From: Phragmites australis
Taxonomy: Eukaryota > Streptophyta > Magnoliopsida > Poales > Poaceae
Length of the DNA: 64,000 nt
Assembly (NCBI RefSeq): GCF_958298935.1
Contig: NC_084935.1
Span: 4,412,001 to 4,476,000 of the forward strand
Reading direction: 5' to 3'
The stretch's first letter is position 1, and every line of letters begins with the position of its first letter. This document shows, piece by piece, positions 22,093 through 32,048 of the stretch. The notes below the pieces were generated by a model. The model saw only the letters and a program-made list of their open reading frames with translations. It was not told the DNA's origin and did no database searches. The position numbers were made by a program, and so were the translations under genes.

Positions 22093-22914
22093 TGTCGGAG
22101 AGTGAACTCCTATCGCAGGGATCCCGAGAGACCCCTTTTTAGAGATTCGGCCGGGGGGATGATCCTGGGAAAGCTTGTTTGGGAAATAAGCAGGAACGGA
22201 AATAAATGCGATGGCTAGTGGGAGACGATCACCCTAATGCAAGAAAAAAAGGGGGTACGCCGGGTGTTAGACAGGTTCGGGCCGCACGGAGGCGTAACAC
22301 CCTACTCCTGTATGAGTGCTATATTTATCCTTGAAGGAGATTCTTCAAGGGGGTATCTGGTTCTAAAGGGAGAACTGTTTACAAAGAGCTTGGGGCTCTT
22401 ATGTTCTAACTTAACTTGAGCTGGTTCGAATGTCCGTCGATCTATCTTTTGCCTGGTTCGTCGGAGATTGTTGGTTGTCTGGTGGTCGGGGGCTCTTGCT
22501 CTTTTTTTTTTAGTGTTCTCCATCCTTTCCTTTTATAGGCGCACCGACCTCAACATATCCTGATTGGGAAAGAGGGGACGCGAATGCCAAGGTGCCACGG
22601 AGAAAGGCGTAATCATTTTATCTTGGCGAAGTGACAGGGGCGGTGGAGAAATGCGGCGCGCATTCGACCTTCGGGGCACCGAGTCCTCGGGGGCTGCCAC
22701 GTGCAGCCCCGAGCACTCTCTCCCGAGCACTTCCTTTTTGGTATTTGGGCTCTGCGGATCATCGGGGAACTAGGGTGCTCGGGAACCAGAAGCGGCGACC
22801 CCGAGCACCTTCTCCCGGGACTTAGCTTCTACCTACCTTGCAGGGTGGTGACATGTGGTGGATGGCCGGCCTGGCCTCGGGACTTAGGGACCCCTAGTTC
22901 TAAATACACCGACA
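22093..22914 (-). repeat. 5' LTR of the Tat element (right, truncated U3, 822 bp)
   Basis: Same ends as the left LTR (TGTCGGAGAG...ACACCGACA). It carries a single copy of the 73-bp G-box repeat (from 22668). The deletion junction shows GACC, present at both ends of the missing segment in the full LTR, so it arose by short-homology recombination or slippage. TATAAAA on the minus strand is at 22537-22531, so R should start near 22505. Confidence 0.95.
22531..22537 (-). promoter_or_regulatory. TATA box of the 5' LTR promoter
   Basis: The minus strand reads CCTATAAAAGGAAAGG. The identical site in the other LTR is at 9384-9378. It drives the gag-pol RNA toward lower coordinates. Confidence 0.65.
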
Positions 22915-22919
22915 ACGAA
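22915..22919. other. Target site duplication ACGAA (right)
   Basis: Matches 8934-8938 exactly. Confidence 0.95.
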
Positions 22920-25114
22920 GTTCATTAGGGACTTATATGTCCGAATATATCCAATTTATTTGATCTGCCAATGATATTGAATATGAGAATATAATTTTCA
23001 CACATACCATGGGGTATGTAGCATCGTAATTGATGCCAGGTCTATGCATCAACCTTTGTGCTACTAGCCTCGCTATTTCACCACCTTATGGAATAAAAAT
23101 ACATTTTGCTTCTGTAGGGAAGACATTGGAGGTTTAGATATTACTTTTATGAATACATCTCTTTTTGTGAGCGAGAGCAATTTTACATCAATTGCTTCCT
23201 TCTATTTGGTCCAGTCTGAGTGCTTGAGCCACCTTGCCATGGCCAAGGACTTTGGCCTAGATCCAATTGAATATCTTCTACAATTTTTGATGAGAAATTA
23301 TTTGTCGATAGTTTATAGTCTTTGTTATTGATTGATTCTATGGAATTAATATAGTTTGTGGAAATATTATCCCATTTAATTCTGTGTATTTCCTAAAACA
23401 ATGGAGTTAGGGTGTTCCCATAACCGAGCGCTTGAATTTGTATACATATTTTTGCTGGGTATTTGGATGTTGAACATCCATAAACATTTGGATAGTGAAT
23501 ATTCATAAGGTGTCTATCAACTTGATGTTGATTTATATTTACTGTCTTAGAAGATAGATTACTCTGTTTCCACGGTAGCTTATAAGAAGTTTTATACTTT
23601 GTGGTCGTACTTCTTCCCTTCTTATTTTGATTTGGGAGTTGAGTGGTTTTGTTTGATACATCTACTCTTTCCGGTACATTCCTAGTAGGAATATAGGATT
23701 TGATAATACCTTTGTTGTTAATAAATATATCTTGACAGGTTATTTGTAATATGTTGTAAATACAAGATGTTTTGAATAAAGATTCAGATATTAGGTACAT
23801 GGATAAGATGACTGAATGTGAACGTGTATGACGTTCTCTTATGATTCCTAGCATTTTTTTATGGTATTAAACTCCTCATAATACCAGAAATTATCCTTAA
23901 AATGTTATGAGCATACGAGCAATGAATATGTCCCATGTAAGGGACCCGAGGTATTATATGATTGATGGATAGTTAAACCTTATATGGATCTCAATGCCCT
24001 TTGATGTATGTTGTATGGTGGTGATATCGGTACGTGTAGAACGTAACTGATTCGCAGATGGGAAATACTTGGCTGAGGCCAAATTTTTACGTACTAACTG
24101 CAACGGAGGGAGCCATATGATTACAGTTGAATGAATTTGGTTTAATGATGCGTGTGTAAAGTCGTATGTCACCAACAAGATGTTGGTAAATTGTAATTCT
24201 ATGATCAATCATGCAAATGAATTGATTATCTTGATGAGATATTCAACTAGACCATTGTGGATGTGCACATATGGTACTAATGTAGTAGTGTTCAAAGCCA
24301 AATAATAATTGCATGCATGTTAAGGAATGGCATTATCCATGTGAATGGATTTGATCCTGCGTCCAGGATAATTTGCTCTAATGTGGTGCCTTATGTATAA
24401 GCAGCACATGTGGGACTATTTTGTAGATGTATCAATCAGCATTGTAGAGTACTTAGATGGTCCATAATATTGCTGAATAGAGCCACATATATGTTCCTGA
24501 AGGTGTTCAAGAAATTGGGTGGCGTATTTTGAATTTTAAGGTAAGAGAGCCTTAAAATTAAATTTCTTATGACACATGTGGTGCACATAAATCTGAAGAT
24601 TTTGGGAATACTTTGACCAATAGAATTGTTAATAATTTTTCTCATCATCTCTAAGGTAGAGTGACCAAGGCAATAATGCTAAGTCTTGATTTGATAAAGA
24701 TAGAAAAATTATTTTATACGCAATATATAGTACGGGGTTGATGTATGTATAGTACAATCTAGATGGTATATAAGGAAGCTTGCCATATCTGTTGATTAAG
24801 AGGAGAAATTCTTCTATTGTGTCATCATGGGTTTCAATATGGAAATCATTCTGACAGATATTTCTATAATTTAGTGAGGTATGAGTTGAATCGGGATACT
24901 ATAGAGCATCATCGATTATGACTTGAGTACCTACAGGGAGAGTAATTATTGCACAACCAGAGCTAACAATCATTGTATCGCGTTCAGCGATTATCAAAAC
25001 ATTTAATTGTCTCTTAGTAAGAGTTTAGAAATATTTTAGTTTCCCTAAGTATAGAATTTGTGGTGCATATGTTCACAAGGCACATATCTTCCACCGTCGA
25101 ATTGATTCCCGTAG

Positions 25115-25171
<57 letters not shown>

Positions 25172-25390
25172 TCTTTATCAGATATATAGAATACATACAA
25201 CTTTATGTAACATCATAAGTACTGATATAATATTGTATTACAACATTTAATGGGGCGTAGATAACATGGTATCTAAGGAATTGGGAGAATAGTTAAGATC
25301 TCCAAACATGTCATGCGAAGCAAATTTGACAAATATGTTTTCTGTGCTCATGAGATCTTCTGGTTGCAGAAGAGTTTGGTTGTTATTTGG
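22920..25390 (-). pseudogene. Copia pol relic: integrase, linker and N-terminal RT
   Basis: Minus-strand fragments match plant copia polyproteins. HNGLVEYLIKIINSFA around 24210-24280 resembles NGLAESLIKRLQ of integrase. The 23954-24208 frame holds LPPLQLVRKNLASAKYF (usual SPLQLVRG/FG..PSISHLR) and FNYPSII. The 23393-23854 frame is the IN-RT linker, with YIPTRNVPERVDV and QVDRHLMNI. Near 22960-23080, IARLVAQRLMHRPGINYDATYP matches the RT start (ARLVAQGFSQRPGIDYEETY). Many stops are present, so it is dead. A TA dinucleotide repeat sits at 25115-25167. Confidence 0.75.
25115..25167. repeat. (TA)n microsatellite
   Basis: An uninterrupted TA run of about 50 bp lies inside the dead copia pol region. 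Confidence 0.95.
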
Positions 25391-25399
25391 TTCTTGTAG

Positions 25400-26290
25400 A
25401 ACATGTTATCAACAGCTAGTCTTCTTGGTGGTGACAGTTTGAAGATTGAAATATGCTTCAAATCTTTTTCCTTGAGCAGGTTGGTTACGTCCCATGGATT
25501 GTAAATACATATCAACTAAATGTCTTAGGGTGCAGTATTTCTTAGTGGAGTGTTGTAGCATCCATAATTATGACAAATTTTAGATTTGTCAAGTTTGAAA
25601 ATACCTTGATCCTGATCCAATGTATAGGGCTTATGTTTCTGGTTGCGTTTGCGTTTACCATTAAAGTTCTTTGGATGACGTCTAAAAGAGCTATCGAACT
25701 TGTTGTTATTCTGGACATTCGCATGTACTTAATTGAGCAGTGTCAATTGAATGCTGAAGATGATTCAGTAGAAGGAGTTCATCATGCTTTTCAGCCTGAA
25801 GTAATACATGTATTAAGTTAGAATAAATTTGGTATTCTTTTGCACGGTATTGTTGCTGTAAAATCCTATCAGTGGAAAGCATAGTAGCTCTATTTTTCCG
25901 CATCTGTAGGTTCTTATTCGCAGAAACGCAATTTTGAGTAGATTTTATGAACAACATGATTGTAAGACAATAAAGTCTTGAAGTTAGAGACGTGTCTATT
26001 TATGACTTGCATATGGCAGAATGATTGCATTTGCTGTTCATATATAGCCATAGAGTGTTCGGATTCTTTTGCATCAGATACTCAGATTTGATATCTAGAT
26101 GGATATGATGCCATATGTATAATGCACCATATTTAATATGATCTGGCAGCGGTGGATCTCCCTCTTGGGGAGGTTGGTAGAGCCGCTACAATTCTGCGGG
26201 ACACAAGACTGACCATGACATCCATTGTCTATGTTGAATAATTGTGACCATTGAGTGTGAGTTCATCGAACTCTTTACCGGTCATTATAT
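25400..26290 (-). pseudogene. Copia gag relic
   Basis: The minus strand gives FDELTLNGHNY near 26270 (usual F.ELSLNGHNYP.WTMD), then LVSRRIVAAL. The frame 25957-25706 reads STDRILQQQYRAKEYQIYSN and LIHVLLQAEKHDELLL, typical of copia gag (UBN2-like). A degenerate zinc-knuckle end around 25420-25560 includes KYCTLRHLVDMYLQS. Frames are broken. Confidence 0.75.
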
Positions 26291-26399
26291 TGTACATGGA
26301 TTTTGACAATAGATTTGATTATTTTACGATAGGTAAATTAAAAATCATCATGATAATGTTGTAATAATGATGCAAAATTTATAAATTTAAATTGAAACT

Positions 26400-26860
26400 T
26401 GAATTACATAGTGTAGATCTCAAATTTTATAGATAACATGTTAGAGATAATCACCAAATATGGTGTAGATCTCACAGTAGTAGGAGATATAATCTGACAT
26501 TTGTTAGTAGATGTCTATGTTCTTATTACCTTGTGTTATGCTAATTAGAATATTTAGAAGAACACATTGAAGGTAGTCATTAAGTCAAGATGATAAAATA
26601 TAGACCTCATAGTAATGGTGGATAACTTGCAAATATGCATTAGATGCCATTCCATTACCTTGTATTTTACAAATATTAAATGGATGTAATCACATAGAAG
26701 GTAATTACCAAAATGGTGTAGACCTCAAATGTAGTGATTTAACTCTTTGACGGTAGTCACTGAAAATGGTGTAGGCCGTATAGCAATGGTTTAACACTTT
26801 GATGGTAGTAAAAAAAAATAGTGTAGACCGTACAGTAGTGGGCAAGTAATTCACTATTAT
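26400..26860. repeat. Degenerate short repeats in the copia leader
   Basis: Six diverged copies of a GTGTAGATCTCA...AGTAGTGG-like unit occur near 26415, 26463, 26600, 26719, 26769 and 26822 with uneven spacing. They lie between the gag relic and the GC-rich leader. No function is known. The stretch 26860-27330 is AT-rich with nothing recognised. Confidence 0.5.
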
Positions 26861-27339
26861 GAGCATAATCTGCAAATATTGCAGTAGTTCTCATAACATC
26901 TATGACCTTGTGTTATATCAATATTAGTTGAGATAGTCACTTAATTTTGCATTTTAATTCTGCTTGAATGAAGCATATTTGGATGCAAAGTTTCCTTGGG
27001 CTTAATTAAGGTGAGTTAATGCATAATTTTGCAAGATAATGAATCTCACTTGCAAAATTAAAGCGGTCGCAAACATAAGTGCATGTTATAGAGATTGCAT
27101 GAGTCAAACTCATTGAACATTGCACAATATTCAAGAAAAATAGGATCTAAAATGTTAAATTATAAAAGTAAGTAATATTGGATGTAATTACAGTAAATTT
27201 TAGGGGCCTAACATGACAAATAATTAATACACAATAATATTAGTTTGACCATATTGCAAAATTTCAGAAACTGGAGGTCTCTTTTGCAAAATGGCCTTAG
27301 GCTGGTTTATTGGCCTGTGGGCTGAGTCAACTTAGGTTG

Positions 27340-28560
27340 TGGCCCAATCAGACTTTAGGCCCAATAGCCCATGCGGGTTCCCCCCTCCTCACACACAAAT
27401 AAGAAAAGAGGAAATCGACCAGCGGTTAGGGTTAACCCTAACCGCCCTGGTGCCGCCGCCGCCGCCGGAGTTGGGCCGGAGTCGAGCCGATCAGAATGGA
27501 AGCAGGATTGCCGAAAAGTCGATGTCGCCATTAGGCAGGCCGGTTCGCCGGGCAACCAGTTGCCGTTTCTCACCGTCGATTGGCAGGTGATCGTGAGCCA
27601 TCGGTCGGTGCTCTATCGTAGTGGCGTAGAGGCAACCAGTGAAGTTGGCCTAGTGCAGGCATGCCGTTGTCGTCGCCGTATGAGGGATGTCGACCGGTGA
27701 GCGCGGTCGTTGGCGCTTGGGCCACCGAAGGAGGCGTGACAGGAGGCCATCTGAGGGCAGTTGCGCTGTGGTGCGGGCGGCGAGGATGCCATCGGAGGGA
27801 GGAGGGGTGCATCGGGAGCCGCTGATGGAGGTGCGCCGCCGGTGTGCCACGGCCCGATGAGATCCGGGCTAATCTGTCAGGGCTGGGCGCCAAAGCAACG
27901 CCTGTGTGGCTAGCTCTGGCAGGCCACCATAGCCGGGTGGTTGCCGAGGGAGGTGACGGGGTGTCGACTGGTGGTTGCCGAGGGCCGCCAACGAATAGGC
28001 CGACGCACGTGGGAGATTGTTGCCACAAGAGGGCAGATCCATCGGAGATGACTATCGTTGGATGGCGTATTTGCCGTGAGGATGAGGCGTCGTTGAATGG
28101 GCGGGGGCGGGCGTGGCCGAAACGGGTGGCCACAGTCAGAGGAAGACACGACCGCCGGCATGGGCGGACCACATCCGTTTGCTATCTCCCGACACGTGAG
28201 GCGCTGTCATTTCTCAAATTCACCAATTGTCACCGGGCTAAGGCCATCCGCCGCCGGGCCATGGTCGGCTCATGTAAGCGTCGTTGGAGGGGGCGAATCA
28301 CCACTGCCGGTGCGTGGTGTGAGTGGCCGATGTCATGGGGCAGGTGGTGCTTGTGTGCACCGCCGGTGATAAAGAGGAAAGACGATGAGCATATCGGGTC
28401 ATGGACCGCGTCGCCGCTGATTGGAAGATCTTAAAGATGCCACTGGTGGAGCAGGGGGTCGTTGTGTCAAGGACTTTGTGCCTATGATCTTCGCTGCGTC
28501 GAGGCCGTCGTGCCACTGTTCTTTGCTGTAGAGGCCGTTGAGCCTGTGTTCTTAATCTGG
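27340..28560 (-). other. GC-rich leader of the copia element, no recognised gene
   Basis: A long GC-rich stretch between the 5' LTR and gag. Open frames of up to 200 codons exist on both strands (for example 28172-27570 on the minus strand) but are compositional and match no family I recognise. A TGGTAGAGCT string at 28559 is close to the initiator-Met PBS consensus but is on the opposite strand to the coding relics, so I do not call it a PBS. Confidence 0.4.
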
Positions 28561-28581
28561 TAGAGCTAGAATAATAGTGTG

Positions 28582-28779
28582 TGATAATCTATTAAAAATA
28601 GAGAGATCGATAGATTGTACTCAGAGAATATAGTAGAAAGAATAAATCACTTGTATTGATTCAATAAATTATTTATATATATATATAATTAAAAAAAATA
28701 TAGTAAGAGATCATATCTATTAAGAAGATATGTCTCTTAATAATTAATCACATGTTAAACTAAATATCTATTCGTAACA
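28582..28779 (-). repeat. 5' LTR of the decayed copia element (right copy)
   Basis: About 198 bp, in minus orientation TGTTACGAATAG...GATTATCA, with TG...CA ends. It pairs with 7050-7230. Divergence between the two is large, with many substitutions and indels, so the copia element is far older than the Gypsy element nested in it. Confidence 0.65.
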
Positions 28780-31299
28780 CACTACTCCTATGTATAGCGC
28801 TAGTACGTCGCCGTCAACCCACGCGGAGTGACGTGTTCGCCCACCGCACGTCGTCCAGACAACACCGCTATCCCCAACCGACTTGCGGGCCCAGGATGTC
28901 ACGGGCCCATGTGTCATGCGTGGCGAAAGAAACGTGTAGACGGAGGTCTATCCCCAGCGGTCCCCCACGCCACCACAGCAAGCTCCCAACCGCACCGCGC
29001 AGCCCTCGATCCACCCACCGCTGTGCGGGGATCGCGACTCTGTGGTCCCACGTGTCATGCACGCCGGAACTGAGGGTTCCGTTGGGCCTGCGGCGTCGCG
29101 CGCGAGGCCACACGGCTACTTGGCCTCAAGGGGCGGCGAGCTGTCAGCGGGGCCCGCGCGCGCCGTGCTGGGGAGAGGGGCACGTGGCGAGCGATGCGGC
29201 AGCCTTCACACTCGCATACCTCGTCCCGACGATCGGACGGTCACTGACGGTCCGAACCTACGTGTAAGTCAGGGATCCCGGTCCCCTCCCCAGGGGTTAA
29301 AGCGGATGCCGGGGACGTGTCGCTGCTGCGTCGGCCTCGCGCGACGCGTGTGGGCCCCAGCTGCGCGGCAACTTGCAGGTGTTCCGTATGGGTGCCAGTT
29401 GCCTAGGCTGCCTGCCCCTACGGGGTCCCCGAGACCTAGCTGTCTTTCGCGAGGCCCAGCAGCGAGCCGAGCCGGTCGGTGTAGTGCTTGGGTGGCTCTG
29501 GTCGGTAGTGTTTTACTGCCTTTAGGGACAAGAATTGTACACACCTTGCATTGTACACTTGCGACCTTAATTTTTTTTTTATAGATGCACATGCACCTTG
29601 CGTCGAAATGAATTTCCCGTATGTTTAAGCCCTCTACACTGCGATGATGAATATACGTGCTAGTATATGTGTCACGTAAAATTGATGCTTAAAGTTTATT
29701 CGGCTCATATCTAAGTTGCGTAAGGCACACACAGCGAGAGGTCAATCTAAAAATCAATCGTGTCTTAATTTCTAAATTTCATTCACCACTCCTCTATCTT
29801 ATTATAGCATTAGATTGATGTCTCACTATTTAACTTCTCCTTTATTTTAATATTTATTTCTCTCAGTCACTCTCTTATCGTATAACATCTGCTTACCTAT
29901 ATTAACTAGATTCTTTTATATTAAATTTTATTCACCCCTCTATCTCGCTGGATGGAGCACGATCTAACCACCCCTCTCTTATGCTATTATATATTCCCCG
30001 CTACCCCAACGCAACCTCCCCTCATCAAAGTAGACTTCCACTTGCGCCCCTTTCCGCACCGCTCCATCCAACTCACAAATGAACTATGGTTGCTTCCCCA
30101 CCACGGTGGTGTAACGCCACCCCAACTCCTTCTCAGCCTTCCCTCTTCCACCACCTCCCTTCAGTGACCTGTTGTCCCTATTTTTGGTAGCTCGTCGCCA
30201 TCAAATCTATCGCCTCTAGTGCCTTCCGCCGCCAAGTGTGTTCTTCCTCAAAGAGGCTACGCCGATTCCACTGTTGACCTTCAAATCTGTCTCCCCCATC
30301 GCATCTCTTGTGTTCTTCCTCTTGCCGCCATCTCTCGTTGTCGATAGATCTACTATCCCACCATCTCTCGCTGTTTGATTCCTCATGCCGCCATAATATC
30401 TATCTTAACACATTCTTCATTAAAACTATCATCGTCACCACCATCGGATCTACCGCTCCCACAGCCTTCGCCTCATGTACATATTCTTTGTTAAAGTCGC
30501 CACCATTGATCCCCACCTAGCATCACTAGATCCATCGCCCTTACGGCCTCTCGCCACCCCCATGCACTCCTCCTTAAAGTAGGCATCGTCGATCCCACCT
30601 GGTATTTGTAAGATTTATGGTTCCTAGATTTCTCATCTCATCGTCAGATCTATTGTCTCCTGCCACCTTGTGCATGTTGTTCCCACCCATCACTACCAAA
30701 TCTGTTACTCCACTCTCTGGTGTGTTCTTACTCAAAGTTGTTATAGATGAACCCACCTATCTTCCTCCTTTAATCTGGCGATCAATTGTGTCTACCGCAA
30801 TCACTCTCTCTAGTCATCTAAAATTAGGCTTCGGTTGAACTCAAACTCCAGCCTCATTACTTGTGTTTGCCATCACCAGAGATGATGAAGGATGGCAATA
30901 GGGCCGTGAGGCTCTGCTAGTTCAGGTAAGTGAAACTCAACGGATCCCATTCATAAGTTTACATATTTGTGTTAAATTTCTCGTTTAGCATCATCTACTT
31001 TTTTAATTAGTGTTGTATATGAAACATAAATATTTAACTTCTTACTATTTTACCGAAGTACCGGTTCTCCGCTAAGGATACTAAGGATGACGAATAGGAT
31101 CCATAAATCTATGAACTATGGATTAATTAATAAATTTCACTCTATCAAATAGTGAAGTGGTAAAAAATCAAATAACTCCATATGATAATGTCTGCAAAAA
31201 TTCACATAGATCTATGTGTATCTATGTAAATTTTTACCGACTTTACCGTACCTAGCATTATTAAAAATGGTTGTGCTTTTAATCTTTTCACCTCCCACC
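28780..31299. other. Intergenic stretch without recognisable genes
   Basis: 28800-29520 is GC-rich with open frames (for example 29042-29584 plus, 180 codons) that have no recognisable domain. 29580-29940 is AT-rich. 30180-30780 is a pyrimidine-rich, TTCTTC-rich stretch in which a degenerate phrase of the type CTCAAAGT..GCCATCGTCGATCCCACC recurs near 30246, 30415, 30487, 30571 and 30727. 30900-31290 is AT-rich. I see no gene I can support. Confidence 0.5.
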
Positions 31300-31329
31300 A
31301 AAAGCCGGTAGCACAAGAATATTCCGGAG

Positions 31330-31475
31330 AAACACGTCAGGGCCTCGCCCTGGACACGTCACACTTTTTAAAGCCCCGACCACAGCGCAGCCGAGCCGAG
31401 CCGAGCGGCGCAGTCCCTGGCCCGGCTCGGCTCGTAGAGGCTCAACACGTGTCCTCGTTGTCCGACACGTGGTCG
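31330..31475. promoter_or_regulatory. ABRE / G-box cluster upstream of the NINJA-family gene
   Basis: Two CACGTG G-boxes lie 20 bp apart (31446-31451 in ACACGTGTC, 31466-31471 in ACACGTGGTC). Two related ACACGTCA-type sites lie near 31333 and 31356. ACACGTGKC is the ABA-response element core bound by ABI5/AREB bZIPs. Four such sites in 150 bp, some 580-720 bp before the ATG, suggest ABA or stress control. Confidence 0.65.
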
Positions 31476-31683
31476 CCCCGCCGTGCGCTCGTAGTCCCAT
31501 CCGACTAGCCTCGCCTCATACAAAAAACTATTCCCATTCCCGATTAATCGTCGGAGAAAATAAGCAAAAAACTGCTTTTGTTTAATGGAGTCGGAGCAAA
31601 GAGATTAGAGAGACACGACGGCCTCGTCTTCGTCTCCTGCTTCCTCTCCGCTTCGCCTCTCTCCAATCCAGCAACACTCTCAG

Positions 31684-31807
31684 GTGCGACCTGGCTGCTC
31701 GAATTCCACTTTGGTTTCCTGTGTTCTTTCGATTTCGCTGTGTGAGCAAAAAACTGCTTTTGTTTAATGGAGTCGGAGCAGTGACGAACGTTTGTTGGGT
31801 GTTGCAG
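31684..31807 (+). other. Probable 5' UTR intron of the NINJA-family gene
   Basis: CTCTCAG|GTGCGACC donor and GGGTGTTGCAG|CAATG acceptor give a 124-bp intron in the leader. It contains the second copy of a 36-bp direct repeat. No transcript evidence is available, so this is a prediction. Confidence 0.4.
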
Positions 31808-32048
31808 CAATGTTCTGTGCTCGGGACCTGCGGCGCGTGAATTCTCTGCTGGTGGAGGGATTCGCGGCATGGGAGATGTTCCTGTGAGGAATCTTGTGTT
31901 CGTGGGAGCTTGTTCAGGCGAAGGACGGTAACCTGTTGCTCTTTCTTTCGCCCTGAATTTTTGCTGATTGAGAAGAGTTAGTCGCTGTGAATCGGAGGAA
32001 AGGTGTGTGGTCTTTGGGAGGAAGGGATTGTTGTGCGAGGGTGTTGCC

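Larger units (their letters stand above)
8939..22914 (-). mobile_element. Young Ty3/Gypsy retrotransposon, Tat lineage, 13,976 bp, with antisense gene
   Basis: The element is complete from LTR to LTR with a perfect 5-bp TSD. It is transcribed from the minus strand: 5' LTR 22914-22093, PBS-like site, gag-pro 22025-19482, pol 19448-16026, then a long 3' region and 3' LTR 10628-8939. Domain order is PR-RT-RNaseH-RNaseH-INT without a chromodomain. It has a second, intact RNase H and an additional antisense gene between pol and the 3' LTR. These are known traits of the Tat clade (Grande, RIRE2, Retand, Ogre relatives). The LTRs differ by only two substitutions and one 1-bp indel apart from one large deletion, so it is recent. 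It interrupts the RT of an older copia element. Confidence 0.93.
7231..28581 (-). mobile_element. Old Ty1/copia retrotransposon, split by the young Gypsy insertion
   Basis: The internal domain lies between the matched LTRs. Minus-strand order from right to left is: long GC-rich leader (27340-28560), degenerate leader repeats (26400-26850), gag (26290-25400), integrase (about 24700-23950), linker, then RT starting near 23130. RT breaks at 22915, where the Gypsy element begins, and resumes at 8938, followed by RNase H down to about 7900. All domains carry stops and frameshifts. The own length without the insertion is about 7.75 kb including LTRs. It cannot encode working proteins. Confidence 0.8.

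Noticed and set aside
27570..28172. 200-codon minus-strand frame in the copia leader
   Set aside because: High GC alone explains the openness. No domain is recognised and a competing 196-codon frame exists on the other strand.
28559..28572. TGGTAGAGCT as an initiator-Met PBS for a plus-strand element
   Set aside because: The coding relics and the LTR pair are minus-strand, and no plus-strand gag follows.
29042..29584. 180-codon plus-strand frame
   Set aside because: Composition-driven, no family recognised, no splice or promoter context.
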